A DNA stretch of 64,000 nucleotides from Rhabdornis inornatus (Eukaryota > Chordata > Aves > Passeriformes > Rhabdornithidae), in contig VWZS01003477.1 of assembly GCA_013397075.1 (NCBI GenBank), positions 868,001 through 932,000 of the forward strand, read 5' to 3'. Position numbers and translations under genes: made by a program. Shown here piece by piece: positions 47,839 to 62,190 of this stretch (position 1 is its first letter; each line of letters opens with the position of its first letter). The notes beneath the pieces are model-generated. The model made no database searches. It saw nothing but the letters and a program-made list of their open reading frames with translations, and was not told where the DNA came from.

Positions 47839-50800
47839 GTGAGATGAACCTAAAAAACAAAATAGCATTGCTGTATAAAATCCTGTGTTAGGCGAGTTCA
47901 CTGTGATGAAGGAATCAGCTGAAGACAGCTAGTGAATTATCCCACTGCTGTGGTTAGTTATTTCTTTAGCTTTTGCAGGGGAGCAGGCTCCTCAGCCCCT
48001 GCCTGCCTGTGGTTTAGCAGATAACATCATTACACCCTGACAGTTCTTGGATTCTTGAGTTCTTGGATGGGAATGCTACTGGTTAGCATATTTGGCAACC
48101 TGTTTTTTCCCCTGAGGACCTGTATATAGCAGCAGGGTAGAACTGAGACCAGTGTCCTTATGTAAGCAGGGAGGTGTCTGGTGGCACAGACAAGTTTTTC
48201 TTAACCCCATAAGAATTTATAATCCTCTGTGTATATAGGCCCAGAGGTTTCTTTCTTTTGGTTTCAATTTTTTTCTTGTTCGTGCAGTATATTCCATGTA
48301 AGACTGAATGGAGAGAAAAGGAAGAACAGATGCAGAACTGCTAATTAAATTAGCCATTTCCTAAAAGCAAATAGCAGGCATTTCAATCTCATAAAAAAAA
48401 TACCGGCATGGAGCCCATTCTTTCTGGTTTAAGTGATTACTTACATGTTCAGATGTCAATGCAGGGAAAACTTGCAAATGTAGAGAGGTTTATTTTGTCT
48501 TACTGTGTGTATTTCCCTATAATTCAGTCTTTGCACCTACCATTTTTGGTGCCTTTTATTAAAAAAAAAAATTTAACATATGGAGTGGTTGCAAAAGTTT
48601 TGAGACAAAAAATGTCCTTCTAGTGGGGTGAAAAAAAAAAAAGACTGTATGAGGTGAGAGAGAAGAGAGGGAAACTGGGATAATGCTAGGGTGGTGCAAG
48701 AGATGATGCTTCAAGGAGATGGATGGTAAAGTAGGGAGTCTTTTATGAGGACTTCCAGTAGCCCTCTTTAGCCTGGCAGCTTACTGCGAAGTTACATGAG
48801 AAACACAACCATTATTTTATCTTGATGCATTTTTTGTTGGTATCATATTGGTGGCTCTTTTTCTGACACATTGGCAGGAACATTTTTCTTCTAGCCTAGG
48901 AATTATGAGTGAAGTCCCACTAAGTGATGCATGTATGTGCCTAGTCACATATACTCACCAAAGCTTTTAGCATCAGACTAGGATTGATGTTATGTTTTGC
49001 TGTAAATGTCCATAGCACAATTTTCAAGATAACCGACAATTTTTCAAAATATTTGTTGTGTCCATTAAAATAGAGAAACCAGAGGTCTGGTAGTAGCAAT
49101 TGTTTGGAAGGGTACATGAGAGAAGGTGAGAGATAAAGCAGTGCTCCCCAGAGCGCCCCAGTAGTAGAATAAGGCAGGTTTAGGACATCTGGTAGGTTAA
49201 GAGTACCTTCAGTAGCAGGGATTTGCTCTGGGCCTCCCCAGTTCTGAGTAGGTACCATAAGAAGTAAATTGGATCCTTCTGTTTTGTGGATACAGCCCTG
49301 CATTTCCTCTACTGTTTCTGTATCTGCCTGAAAAAAGAGTCCCTTGCATTAAACTGCATTTCAGTAAAATTAGGAGAACTTCTCCTTGCACAAAAGCCTA
49401 CACAATATTTTTTAGTTATAGTCCCTGCAGTATTTTCACCAATTACTCACCTGTTCCTACCAGCAGAGTTTTCTGCTTATAAAAACAACATCCAGATACA
49501 GCCCAGACATATGAAGTGCTATGACTTCATATAAAATCGAGATTACATTCTTTTCAATGGCTTGACCGAAGCACACCAAGGGCAGTATTCTAGCACTGTA
49601 CATTTAGCCCTGGCTTTGTGCTCTGGCTTGTTTTAGTTGTGAAAGTGGTGGGTTTATTAAAATATTATATGGAGTCAAAGGTCCTTTCTAAAAGCCAGCA
49701 TGCAGGGCCATGGATTCCAGAGTATTTAGTAACGAGGCACTTCCCTCTGCATGAATAACCGGAGCCACTTCATATTTTGTGTTTGCGTTTTTCCATGCCC
49801 AGTTGCCTCCCTGGGGAGCAGGTGCTGAGCCTGGAGTGCTGCCACTGCTGGGGAAGGGAACTGTGCACCCCTGTGAGCTCCACACTCCAGTCAGGAGGCA
49901 TTCCCAGCCTGTATGCTGGCCCTTTTAATGCATAAGTGTGCAGTGTTAGTGAAAAACCATGGTATTCCTAGAACATGAGTAAATTTGGCAAATACAGTCT
50001 TTTGTCTTGCTCTGAGCGTGAAGAAAATGTGTGTGCCATAATAATCCTTCCTCTTTTTTTCTTGTTATTCATTACCTTTTTCTCCTTAACTTTTCTCAAA
50101 GCTAAACTTCCCACAAAATTCAATTATACTCTAAAAGTCTATGTTGGCATGAAAGATAATTAAAAGTCCACTCAAACCTTTGGTTCCCACGTGGTTTAAA
50201 AGACAGAAGTTTAAAGTGAGCAGAGAGGCTGATTGAAGTGGGAAGGTGGTGTAGGTGATAGAGCTGTTTGGATTGGAAGCTTTGAGGACACATCTGAGGG
50301 TTTTTCACCCTCCTCAGAGCAGGTGTTACCTGAAATAGGATCCTGTTTTCCCTGGTACCTTGACACAATCCATGGACCCTTTCCTTTAGCTGGCTGCTCT
50401 GGCATTGCTGAGCTGATTTGGTGAGGGCTGATTTACAGTGGATGGATGCTTGGCCAGGCTGCTCTTCCTTGTGCTGACATCTGTCCGAAAACTAAAGGCA
50501 GCCTTTCAAATGCAAGGCTAGCACAGCCCTGTTGCATGGGCCATGTACATGTTCACAAACATGAAACTAAAGTGTTCTGGTTTAAATGAAAATACTTATG
50601 GAACTGGTTCTCAGTGACTACTGTTCATAAATGTATGAGATGTCATAACATTTGTCAAAAAGCTCCCGGGTGGGATATATCATACTTTTCTTTACTTTTC
50701 AGTTTAGTATGTTATTCATGATCCTATACAGGTATTTAAGAAAAAAAAAGAACCTTGATTTAGTTTAATTTCGTTCATTCTAGAACAAGAAAATATTCAG

Positions 50801-53800
50801 TGAAGGTTAGTGGTGCTTTTCTAGCACTTTTTTTAAACCTGAGTCAGACTGTGCTGCTGTGCTTACCTATATTCCTTGTATTCTTCATTTGTATTGATAT
50901 GCAGAAAAATTCCTACTAAATACAGAAATTTTCTGTTTTGCTTATCTTGGCTTATAAATGTTTCATCACGATTCCAGTTTTTTTCCTGATCTACTATAGC
51001 TCTTGTGAGCACAGAATGTGAAAGACAATGCTTGCCCACGGCAAGGAGTTGCGTGGTGTAATGCACCAGTCCATTTTTGGGTTTCTCCTGGTGTTAAAAT
51101 TACCACTCTCTCCCAAAGTTCAGCATCCAGCTAGGGTGAAAAGTGAATACAGGGTCTAAAAATCTTGAATACGTGTGCCAAGTACTTGAATGTTAGCAAG
51201 AGTGGGAGGGAGGTTTAAGGGAAATTGTAAACCTTTTTCAAGGCAAGCAAAATGACTGAACGCTTTATCACTTCTTTTCATTTCCAAAATGTCACAGCTT
51301 CTTGCTAAGCTTGACAAAGTTGCCATCATTTATTTGTAAGCTGCTTGAAGGTGCTCTTTTAAAGAATAATTATTAACCTTTCTGTTTCAAAACCTGTTCT
51401 TATACAAAGCATTTTTCACTGGAGGTGGAGTTACAAGGCAGTTTTTTTCAGTATGGCATAGAATTTTTCAGGAGGTATTTTCTAAACAAGGTAAATTGCC
51501 AGGGATTGCAGGAAGGCCCTCTGCTCTTTCAGTTGAGATTGGAGCTCAACAGGTTTCAAACTGCACAAAGTAACGCTGGGCAGTGGCTGTGAAGACATTG
51601 TGCCTGGCAGAGGGGCTCAGGGTCTGGGTTTGGCTCCTGCTTGCCATTCCAGGGCTCCAGTGTTCCCACTGTGTTCCCTCTGTGCCCACGGGGCACGGGA
51701 AAAAGATCGTCCATCACCTGTGGGATCTCTGCTTTCCTTTCCCTCCTTGGATCCTTGAAGTGATGTTATTTTGGGGGCTGGGGGGCGGGAAGAGCAGAGA
51801 CCCAAGCAGCCCTGCCTGCCAGGATGAACTCACCTCTGGGCAAAGCCTCAGAGAGAGACCCTGGGGAAGTACCACCAGTGGAAACAGTGATTGCTCATTC
51901 CTTTGTGGGACACTTTGTCCATGGGTTGATTCATTGTTGACTAAGCAGATAACAGCCCTTTCTCTCCCTTGTTGAGTGCATGAGCTGCTGGGTGAGTTGC
52001 AGAAAGCCCAGGATGAGAGACAGTCGGGTCAGGGAGAAATTCCAAGCAGGAATTTCTGAAGTATTCCTGTGGGCTTTCCTAAGAAATGTCTCGCTTTCCC
52101 AGGGACTGATGGAAACAGGCAAGCACTCCGTCACATAATGTTCCCTCTCTAGGAAAACATTTGATAGTAGTTTAAAAAAGAAAGCTTTATAGATCTTAAA
52201 TAATGCCAGAGATGAATTTGGTGAAGGCAGATACTGTCCATACTTTATTTGCAAGGATTTGGAATTTCCAGTGCTGCTTGTAATTGCATAGGTCCAGGGC
52301 TTGCCAGTCATATTCATTTTTCTTTGCACCACCTCTTTTATTTTCGTCAGGTTGTTATTATTGCACTCTTAAGCACATGGCTAAATAGTAAAGCTTTTGT
52401 GCTCAATTCATCAAGGTCATGGCACTTGTAATCATAAAACTAAAGAAACCTGATAATTGCGAGAACAGCTTCTGTTTCGTTTGTTTTTTTAAAGTACTTC
52501 ATGTCAGTGTTTTGTATTCTGGCTTGTAATTACTCAAGGGTCATGTATCCTGGTTTACCTCTAAATAAATAAGGAATAATAAAAATATTTTTTAATGAAA
52601 GCTACATTTTTTAAAGGTTTAAAGACAGCCTTAAAGAAAATACAAAATACAGTGAAGCGTGTCATTCCATAAAGTTGGAGTGACCTTTCTCCGCATTAAT
52701 CTGGCTAAAATAGGCTAAATTGTTCTTGTTGTCTGTATTGGGTTTTTTACAAAGTAAATAAATCAATATATTATCTGATTCGCAATCAGCCTGAATGCAT
52801 CTTAATGGTAATTGGAAGGCTTAAAATGTTCAATTGGGCTATGATGACTGCTAACTCCTAATTCCACTTAGAAAAATGAGTGGTTTTCCTGCACAGCAAC
52901 GTATTGATGCATGCTGGAGTAACTGGGTGGGCTCAGGTGCCCCTGACAGGCAAACAGGCATTTCCTCAGGTGCCCTTTGAAATTCTGTGTTCTGGAGCTA
53001 AGCACTGAATCAATATTGTTAGGCCATGTGGTAGTATAGTGCTGGAATGCACTGGTGGGGAGGAGATGGGGTCTGGTATTTTTTCTGTTGGTTCTTGCTT
53101 TCCAGCTCAAGGGATGCTCATCCAACTCCAGCTAAAGCTGTTCAGTTTAAACTGGCACATAAAAGTTGAAGTTAGCATTTTGTTTTAGCCTACAGACAGC
53201 AAAGATATATTTTATGATTGCTTAAAATGCCCATGTCTGAATGAGAAAGTTAGAAAGGGACATGCTGCAAACAAACTCATAGGGGCTTGTGGATAGATAA
53301 TTTTTTTATTTTTTAATGCAACAGCTGAGGAGGTGTCAATGGAAATCAGAAATCTGTTGTTCAAGCTATTGTCTTTCATTTTATACTTGGAGCTGAAATA
53401 AGAATGGTCTTTCTGGTGTTTGTCCATGCCCCTCTTTAAACAAAGAGGTTTGATCCATGGCCAGCCCTCTTTAAGCACCACGATAATGCAGTCATTCATT
53501 ATTAACAGAGAGCAGAGGAGAAGTGGAGGCCTCAAATACATTGGGAACAAGCAAGTGGGGAAATGAGGGTATCAATTATGTATCTGCCATGTTCATGGTG
53601 CTCTTACAGAGCAGTTGTTTTCCCCTAAGGGAAGAATACACTGGGAGAGCAAAGCATATTCTCAGTGCCTTCTTTGACAAGATGACGTGTCCCCAACTGA
53701 AGCTTCAAGCCCCTTTCTTTAGCCCTTTTCCCTCCCAGGAGTACTTGATGCTCTGGTTAGTGCTGGGCTGGTGCCTGGATCTAAAAGGAGAGTGCTGCTG

Positions 53801-56107
53801 GCTCTCCCACAGGGAAGTGGGATCCTGGTTTCCAGCCCTGCCTCCACAAGTGGCAAGCACCTGCGCCCCTGGGGCATGCAGTGAACAGGGCAGGCTCCAG
53901 CCCAGCATCCCAGTGCAATGAGCTGAAGGGCAGCGGCTTTCTCATTTGTAATCTGTTCCAAATAATTTTTTTTTTTAATTACCAGCACCTCACTTCCATA
54001 AACACTGATTTCATGGAAAGACTGAAGTAAAAAAAAATGTGTGAATACAGCCTCAAACCTTCATGAAGATGATTCTACAATTCCACTGGGTTTTACTATA
54101 GTGATTACTAGTGGTTACTTATAGTTTTGCTATAGTGATTTGCCTTGCTTGATGGCATTATTGTTTCTTGATTGTGTAGGAAACGGACCATACTGGTTTT
54201 TAAAATAAAACTGAATCCCATCACAGTTGCACAGACTTGTCCTTTGACATGAATATGCCCCTGAGTGTCCAAGGTTAAACTGGCAAAAGAAGGGCAACTG
54301 GGCTGACAAATATGTCAGCTTGTGCCTGATTTTTCCCCACCTTGGCCTTAGTAAAGAACAAGTTTCAGGGAATAAAACAGCTGTTTGCTGTGTGGCTGGG
54401 GATGAAGAGGGTAATGAAACATGATGCAGAATAAAAGTCAGCTGCAACTTGGCAACTCCCTTATCCTCATAGCAAAGAAGATGACTTATACTGTATTAAG
54501 AATTATGATATTATATGTACAGAATGTTATGAATGATTCTTAAAGGCTGTGGTTTTAGAGTTGGCAAATTAGTATTTTGACTAAGACTGTGTTTAATCAT
54601 TAGTAGGTTGTTCTGAGTATTTTGGAGTTTCACTATTATTGTTTATTCAAGCTGGTATCTAGCAACAAAGACAAGCATTTTAAAGGCAGCTAAAAACTGA
54701 ACTTAAAAATAAACACAGTTCTCTCTACAAAGACGGCAGAGCTACAAGCCTGTACAAATATTTGCAACGACAGCAACAATCAGAAATTTGCTGGTTGGGT
54801 TTAAAAGTGTTCTTGACCTCCCTGGCAGGGTTCTGAGGCCTGCAAGGTCACATAAAGAGACTATTTGCTTTGAGGCTGACTTGCACACATTTGGACAAGT
54901 GCAGTATGCTGTTTCCTGTACTGGAAAAAAAGGTGTTGAAGTGGTGCCAGTATAGAAGAAAATATTGCTCTTGAAAGGCAGCACAATGAGCTCTGGGATG
55001 TCCTGTCCCAGGCATTTAATTACATGACTGATCAAATTCCTGCTAAAGTTTTGGGTATATAAATGTTCTGTTATTCATAGATCAGGAACTCTGTCATAGT
55101 ACTTTTAGGAGTGGGGAAGCATTGGGATGGAAGCCCACAAAACCAAACCTGCTTTCAGATATAGAAACATGTTAATTGTGAAAGATTTGGTTAAAGATAG
55201 TAATAATAAAGGGAAAAACACATGTAATATTCATACAGACTTGTGTTTGGCAAGGGCATTGGATGGTCTGGAATGAGTTGGAGTGGATTCCATATCTTTG
55301 TCATGGTGAAGAGGAAAACAGCTGATGATGTTAGTGCTTCAGGTGGTCATTGCTTCAGCACGGGATGTGTTGAAGGCATCAGAGCATCTCTCACACCTGT
55401 TGGCAGTGAGCTCAAGTGATCACTTCCTGGCAGAAGTCTTCCCATTTCCCAGACTTCTTACCCCTTTGCTCCTGTCTGTTCCTGCCCCAGCTCAATAGTA
55501 CACTCTCCAGCTCAGAAGTAGGAGCTGACTCAGTTTTAGAAGCCCAGACAAAAGGCTATTTTTCTTTTGTCTCAGTGCAGTGATAACATGCAGCCTTACA
55601 GATGGTCACCAGCATGGCTGGTGGTTCACCTAAGGTTTCTGTTGTGGTGGTGCAAAAGCACAGGCTGAGATGACTGGAAGCCCACGTGTGTGCACAGCAT
55701 CTCTGTAAAGCTGTACCTGTGTGCTGCCTCTGGGGGACAGAGCCAGGGATCTGCAGGGAAATGCCTCTGTCTCTGCAGGGGTATCGGAGGCATGGCTGAA
55801 AGGCATCGGAGAGGGATCAGCAGCTGACTCCTTTAGCCAGGGATGCAGAGGAGGTGAGGTAGCAGAATAATCTCCTAACATCCTACATCCTGTGACAGCC
55901 TCAAGCTTGCTTAGGGATGGAGAGGAGCAGAGCTGTGAACAGCCCAGAATAAGTTTGGCCATGCTTTTACTGTTCTGCTAGGTTTTTGACTCAGAGTGGA
56001 CAGTGAGTAGCTAGGGTCACCTGAGGGTGTGGCATAGCTACAGCCTCATCTTTCCTGTCAGTCAGCTGGTGCTGGACATCATCCCCTGCCTTCCCTTGTT
56101 CAGCAGG

Positions 56108-56128
56108 TGCTGCTGCTGCTGCTGCCGC
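56108..56128 (+). repeat. Short (CTG/TGC)n repeat
   Basis: Five TGC units followed by CGCC lie in a locally GC-richer part of PHACTR2 intron 1. Confidence 0.7.
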
Positions 56129-58767
56129 CAAAGCCAGCCATCCAGGGGCTCCTGGCCTGTTTGGGGTAGATGGAGAGTAAATTGCTGCTAGCTGGGGAGG
56201 TGGAAACCAGGGCCAAAGGCTTCCCTGTGGCTCTCCTCACCCAGTTTTATCTCAGCATTGGTATAACACACTTATTAACTACTGCAAAGATGGTTGTTTT
56301 TAATTCCTCTTTATCATCACACAGGAGAGGGGCCACAGGTGTTTCAGTTTATTTTCACACTTCTAGCCAATATCTGCTGGGGAGATTTACCACTTGCCTG
56401 CAGCTAAAGAGTCGTTGTAAATTTATTACTGTTATTTTTCTCCCTCATATTAAGGCTATGATAAGAAAAGTCAATAAAGAAGTATTTCCAGTTTTGCAGT
56501 TCTGGTTTTTAAAATATCAATACAGAATTTAGTAAGATGAGTACATGCGGCTTACTTTTAGGTGAAATTACAAAATCATCCCAAAAAGTATTTAAACTAT
56601 AAACAGAAATACATACTGTTGTACTCCAGGGAGATTTATCTCCCTTAATATTCAGACACAAGAAGCATTAGTTTTCAATTAGCAGCTCAGATGCTTAAGG
56701 TAGTTTGGTTGCTCTTTTATGTACGCTGCTTTTAGTTGTTTTTTCTGTCCTCCCACATCTCTGTTATTGTGCCTGGATTTTTTTTCCCCTTGTTTTTGTG
56801 GAGGAGTTGCTTTGACCTTTGATATGATGTTTCATATAGCTGGAAAATGTAACTTTCCATTTGCTGATTTTTTCTCAAGTATTGGGGTTGAGGAAAAAAA
56901 GAATAAGCAGCCTCCATTAAACCTATGATCCCTTTTCTTCTGGTTGAAGCCAGCTTTGTCCAGGGTGAGAGAGAAGGTAGCAAGAAGATTTTCAGCCAGA
57001 TTTCTTTCAAACCTGTGTAACAGGATGGCTGAGCATTTGCTTGTTCCTTCTTCAGGAAGCTGAACGTGTGGAAGTTAAAAATTTTATTGAAGAGGAGGAA
57101 GAAGTTGTGTAGCTGTTCCAGTAAGGATTGCATGTTGCCAAAATGTAAATAATTAATTTACAAACACCTATTTGTGGGCATATTGCAAGCGTAGGTCAGA
57201 TCTTTTTTTTTTTTATTTTTATTCAGACCTTGAGAGAATCCCTGGTGTGTTTTTTAACATAAGAACCAGTTGAGAAAAGAGGTGGTGTGATTGTAGAGGT
57301 CTGACTACAGTGCTCAATGCGCTGTAGAATGCACCCAACTCAGTTCAAATGCCAGTGTAGATGGAGCAGACAAGCTCTGAGCCATGAGGTTCCTGCATGG
57401 GAAGTGTCATTTAGTGAGGCTGGGTCACCCTGACTGACTGTGCTGCCTTTGGTGTTTCTGGTGTCTCTACAGAGTGTCCTCCAATCATAACTTTGCTTTT
57501 TTTTTTATGTAGAAATAACCCCATGGGAGCGAAAACTATATTGTGAAGTAACACTGAAGGTGGATGTTTCAAGTGTGTTATCTGCATTTGGGATGCACTA
57601 GCAAGAGACAATTTGTGGTAATGATAGCCTGTAACCTGACAAACCAACCAACAGCCCTTGAGCTGAGGTGGTTATTGTGACCAGGAAAAAAAAACATTTT
57701 CTGTGCTTTACCCCCGTGATGCAGCAAGCACGTGTCAAGCCCCAAAGTTAGCTCTGTTTTATGTCCTGTTTCTTGTGTAATTAGTGGGAAGCCCAAGTCA
57801 GGTCCCCTGCTTGTTTGCTGGGGATCAGTGTCTTGTAGGACTAGGGCACTTGACAAATAGCTAAATAAGCTTTTCCAGGCCTTCAGCCAGTTAATCCCAG
57901 GTGTACAGCTAAGGAAGTGAGAACTAGAATAAACACATCATTGTTTGTAACTCTGGTCATATTCCTTCTCTGCACACTGCAGAAGAGAACAGTGTGGCTG
58001 AGAATCCCTCTGAGCCACACGGCTCTGTGAAACATGGAGCCCTGAGCATCCGTGCTATGACTTTCAGGGAAACACAGGCTTCCCTCTTTTCCTTTGAAGT
58101 ACCTATGTAGCAGTTCCTGTGCTTTTTGCTGAGCTTAGGTAGGGGCTCATCACAGGCAGAACAGAATGTGGTCTTTTGAGCTGAATTTTCCACTCCTGCT
58201 GTGTTTGACTTTCTTCAGCAAGTTAACATTTTGCTTGTGGAAGCAGTGGGAGTTACAGTGTTTGGACTTGAAGCCCTTTCTGGACTTTGGCACTGCTGAT
58301 GCAAGTGTGATTCCCACAACACCAAAGGCATTTGTGTGTATATCCTTGTAGAAACCTGGAGGTATTCAGGCCATCATCTCCATCCCTGCTGTGGTTATCC
58401 TAGGAGGATTTCCTCTGGCTCTTCCAGGGCAGCAGCCAGTATCCCTAAGAAGTAGCCACTACCCAGCCTGTTTAGCTCATTGCCAGCAGGAGGTCCAATT
58501 AACATTTGGCAATATTGGCAGTTCCATATGGAAAGTACCACTCTGCCGCCCACATTTGAACTTCAGCTTTTTCCTTACATTTAATTAAAACACAATCAAG
58601 TCAATTAGCTCATGACAGAGTTTCTCCAAAGTTAAACTCCAGATATATGGCAAGGCAAAAGCGTGCAGATGCCAATTCATTGTGCTGCCTGGAGGTAGAT
58701 TGTATTTCTCCCATTTACCAGTTTATCCGCCATGGATTTGCTGTATTTTTTTCCCTTCCAAGTAGAT

Positions 58768-58844
58768 TAAAAAACCCAGCAACAACAAAAAACAAAACAA
58801 AAGCACCCACAAAAACAAAAAATGTGAGAAAGAAAAAAAAAAAG
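58768..58844 (+). repeat. A/C-rich low-complexity tract
   Basis: Irregular AACAACAAAA, CAAAAC and AAAGC units make an A-dominated tract with scattered C. It ends in a poly-A run near 58831-58842. It could be the relic tail of a retroposed sequence, but no retroposed body is recognisable upstream. Confidence 0.75.
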
Positions 58845-61800
58845 CCATTTCCATCTGGTTTGGGTCAGGAAAAATAATATTTTGAGATACTTATTGAAAA
58901 TGACATCTATAGTGTCAGAATGACTTATGATTTTTAATGACTACGTCAGACCTTTTATTATGCAGTGTCTTGAAGTTTGCCAGTAAGCTTGAGGAATAAG
59001 TAGCTTATACTCTATAGCAAGTTGATGACTTACTGCTAATTAGGGATAATAGGCATCTGCAAAAACATGTTCATTTTGCTGGCATAAAAACCATGATTTC
59101 CAACTCTGTGCCCTCTGGCAAGGCGGTATAAAAAATCATATTGTTGTCAGAAGAGGTTTTGAGGTCTCAATAAACCAAGATGACTTTTGCAGCATATCCC
59201 TGCCAGGCAGCAGGGTGCTGTGAGAGGAAGAGAAAAAAATAACTGTACTAGCTAACTGGTAGTTAATAAGCACAGAAATTGTATCCAAATCCACTTGTAA
59301 GGTAACTCTGAACTGGACCCAAGGCATCGTCTGCTGCATTTCTCAATTCATTCATGGTTAGATGTGGCAATACCCTGAGTCACCTCTATTCTGACAGGAT
59401 GAAAAGGTTTTCTTCACATGCTTTAAGAGTGATGTGATACCATGGCAATACTGTAAGAGAACTATTGCTAATGAAAGTATTAGGCACCAGTGCTACCTTA
59501 GTGCCTTGGTATCAGTGGGGCACTTGATTCTGTGCCTTTTTCCCTCTTGGTTGTCCAGCAATAGGAGGAGGACTTTTCCTCTGTCTTGCCACTCCTAACC
59601 TTGCTGTATGACAAGGATTCAGAGCAGAATTGCAGTACAGGTGGGTGAGCCTTGGTTGATGTGGGTGAGAGAAGGGGTTGCAGCATGAAAGGTGCAGCAC
59701 GGTGGGGAAAGAAGAGAACTTGACTTTCTGCTGGTACCATCTTGTAATTAACAGCCCTGATGTGAGAAAGAATCCCTTAAATGTATACCAGTACTCCAGC
59801 AGGATTGGATTAGATCAGTTGTGTAGAAATGTGCTGGTGAGGGGAGTGCAGGTTAGGTTCTTCTGATGGCTTTTCATTTTCACTGCTAAGAGAAAAAATA
59901 TGCAGAAGTAAAAAATACTGAACATCTTTTTGAAGATGGTGAGAAGAAGGCAGGACTTCAAGGCACTATGTACAAACAAAAGAGTAGCACGAGTCAGCAA
60001 GCTCCTCTAAACCTCAGAAAGCTAAGATGTTTCTTTTCCCTTCAGTGAATATGTATAATGTTTATAATGATTAATAGAAGGTAGATAAGTTCTCTGAGGT
60101 GAAAAACACACCGCTTTATTCTTAAGTAGTACATGACCTATAAAGCAGGTAGTGTGCATCTGAAGCATCAGTTTCCTGTAGATGTTTCAAACAAGAGGAG
60201 TAATAACTTTTGTAAAAATCTTTCCATAGATGCTCTGAAATGTCATTGCTGAAATTGTGGGTTTTCTTCTAAATAGTTTATTAATTGATAAAATGTGCTA
60301 GCTTGTGAATATATATGTATACACATAATATATATGCTTTTGAATATAAGTAAGTTATTTTTTCTAGACATTTTACTTTACCTTAGATTATTTCTAAAGT
60401 TAGTCTGTGATATCTGGCTATGCTTATTCCTTATTTTCAAATACATATTTCAAATGAGGGAATTGGTACAAGGTCCATGGATTAGTAAATTCCCAATTTT
60501 GAACACTTGTTGAACTGACTAGATAAATCAACTCCTTGCCTTTTATTGTCAGAAGGAATTAGTTTGACATCCGTTTTCAAAAGTTTCCATCTTCCTGAAC
60601 AGAATTATTGTCCATGAATTTCATGTATTTGCTCAGTTTGAAGCAGACAGATTTCTGTAGCTAGGATGAATATCACTGTTTTGAAGTTACCAGTTTTCAG
60701 CAGAGGGCAGAACAGGGACCGATGCAAATCTGTATTTCTCTGTGGGGAGCTGTTGCAGCCCTAATCCTCCCCCGTTTCTGCTGGTACACACAGGGAGAAA
60801 AAATCTAGATGAGGTTTTTGTGACAGTGGTCTCCTGCAATAGGCTGTGCTCCATGACTCAGGAGAATTTGAAAAGATCAGCATTCTGGTGCTTGTAAGAC
60901 CATGGTGTCTATCACCAGGATGCAGGCTCTTCACCCCATAGCCCAGCCTTTCTGAGCCACTGGAGAGAAGAGCACAGGTTCTGTCCTGCTGCCTCAAGGA
61001 TGGGTAGCCTCTCACTCCACTGAGCTGATAATCTCACTGCTTCTGCCAGTGAGATAATGCCTGGCTCCTGTCCCAGGACAGAACTCTACAGCCAACAGAT
61101 CCCGGTCTTTTTTCTTCACAACTTCACTTCTGAGTATTTGGATTTACTCGTGCTGATTTCTCAGAGATACTGTGTGTTTCTGCATCCCTTGGCACCAAGG
61201 GAATCTTGACTGGGAGGCACTCAGGAGTTACTCGGAGCAGGACTGTTCCTGACAGCAGGTGAGGTCAGCCCCAGAGGAGCTCTGGAGGTTTGCCTGGCTG
61301 AGCCTTCAGATCCTCCCAGGACCTGTTCCATTGCTGCACTGCCCAACTCCTGGTGGTGTTTTCCTTACCTCTTACCTGGCTTTTCCTGGCTGCAAACTGT
61401 AGCCCTCATCCCTCCTTGTGTCAGCTGGAATTACAAAGATAAATTTTGCTCTCTTGTCTTTGTACACACACTCCAAGTAACTGTAATTCTCCCTTAGATA
61501 CACAGTTTCCAGCAGAGCCTTCTGTATTCCATAGGGGACTGCACTCCATAGGCAATGCCTGTAAGCCCAGACAAAAGTGCAATCCCTAATTTCAGGCAAG
61601 GCACCCTTTTGCTTTCAGGCAGGGCTCCTTGTGCTGCCCTGTGCCTCTCTGCAGAGCTGCTCACTGCCTTTGGTGATCTTCTCATCCCCCACCTCTCACC
61701 TGGCTTCTCAGGCTGGGCTGGGGGCTAGCTGATTCATTTTAAGGTAGTCTCACTTTAAATCTCTCTCAAGGTTTGCCTTGTTCTCCAGAGCACAGAGGTG

Positions 61801-62075
61801 AGGAAGTTTATCACTAGTTTTAACTTCATAGACTTCAATGAAGTTATACAATGAATCTTTCTTCCCAGTACTTTACTTCAAAACATTGGAAATAAAGTTT
61901 CTTGGACTCTGTTTGCATTACATCGGCTTTCTCACGGAAGAGATTTTTTTTTTTTTTAGCATCCTAGATCAATCTAAAGCCTAGGACAAATATAGGACTC
62001 ATTAAATGTCATTTGTATGAGAAACAGAATAATAAGATTGCACCATGATGTTATGTGGCTGAATATGAATCTTTT

Positions 62076-62190
62076 TAGCAGCTAGGACACAGGACCAGGA
62101 TTCAGGAAGCTATTTGGCAAACATAAAATTAAGCACTTAACAATTCTGTGCCTTGTATTTTCCATCTGTAAAATGGGGACATTGATATGT
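62076..62190 (+). mobile_element. MIR/CORE-SINE-like remnant, plus strand
   Basis: The order of words matches the MIR core: GCACTTAACAATTCTGTGCC, then TTTTCCATCTGTAAAATGGG, then GACATTGATA. The ACTTAAC...CTGTGCCT...CATCTGTAAAATGGGGA signature is distinctive of MIR and related amniote CORE-SINEs. The upstream part (GACACAGGACCAGGATTCAG) is a weaker match. Old MIR copies in birds are often retained as regulatory sequence. Confidence 0.6.
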
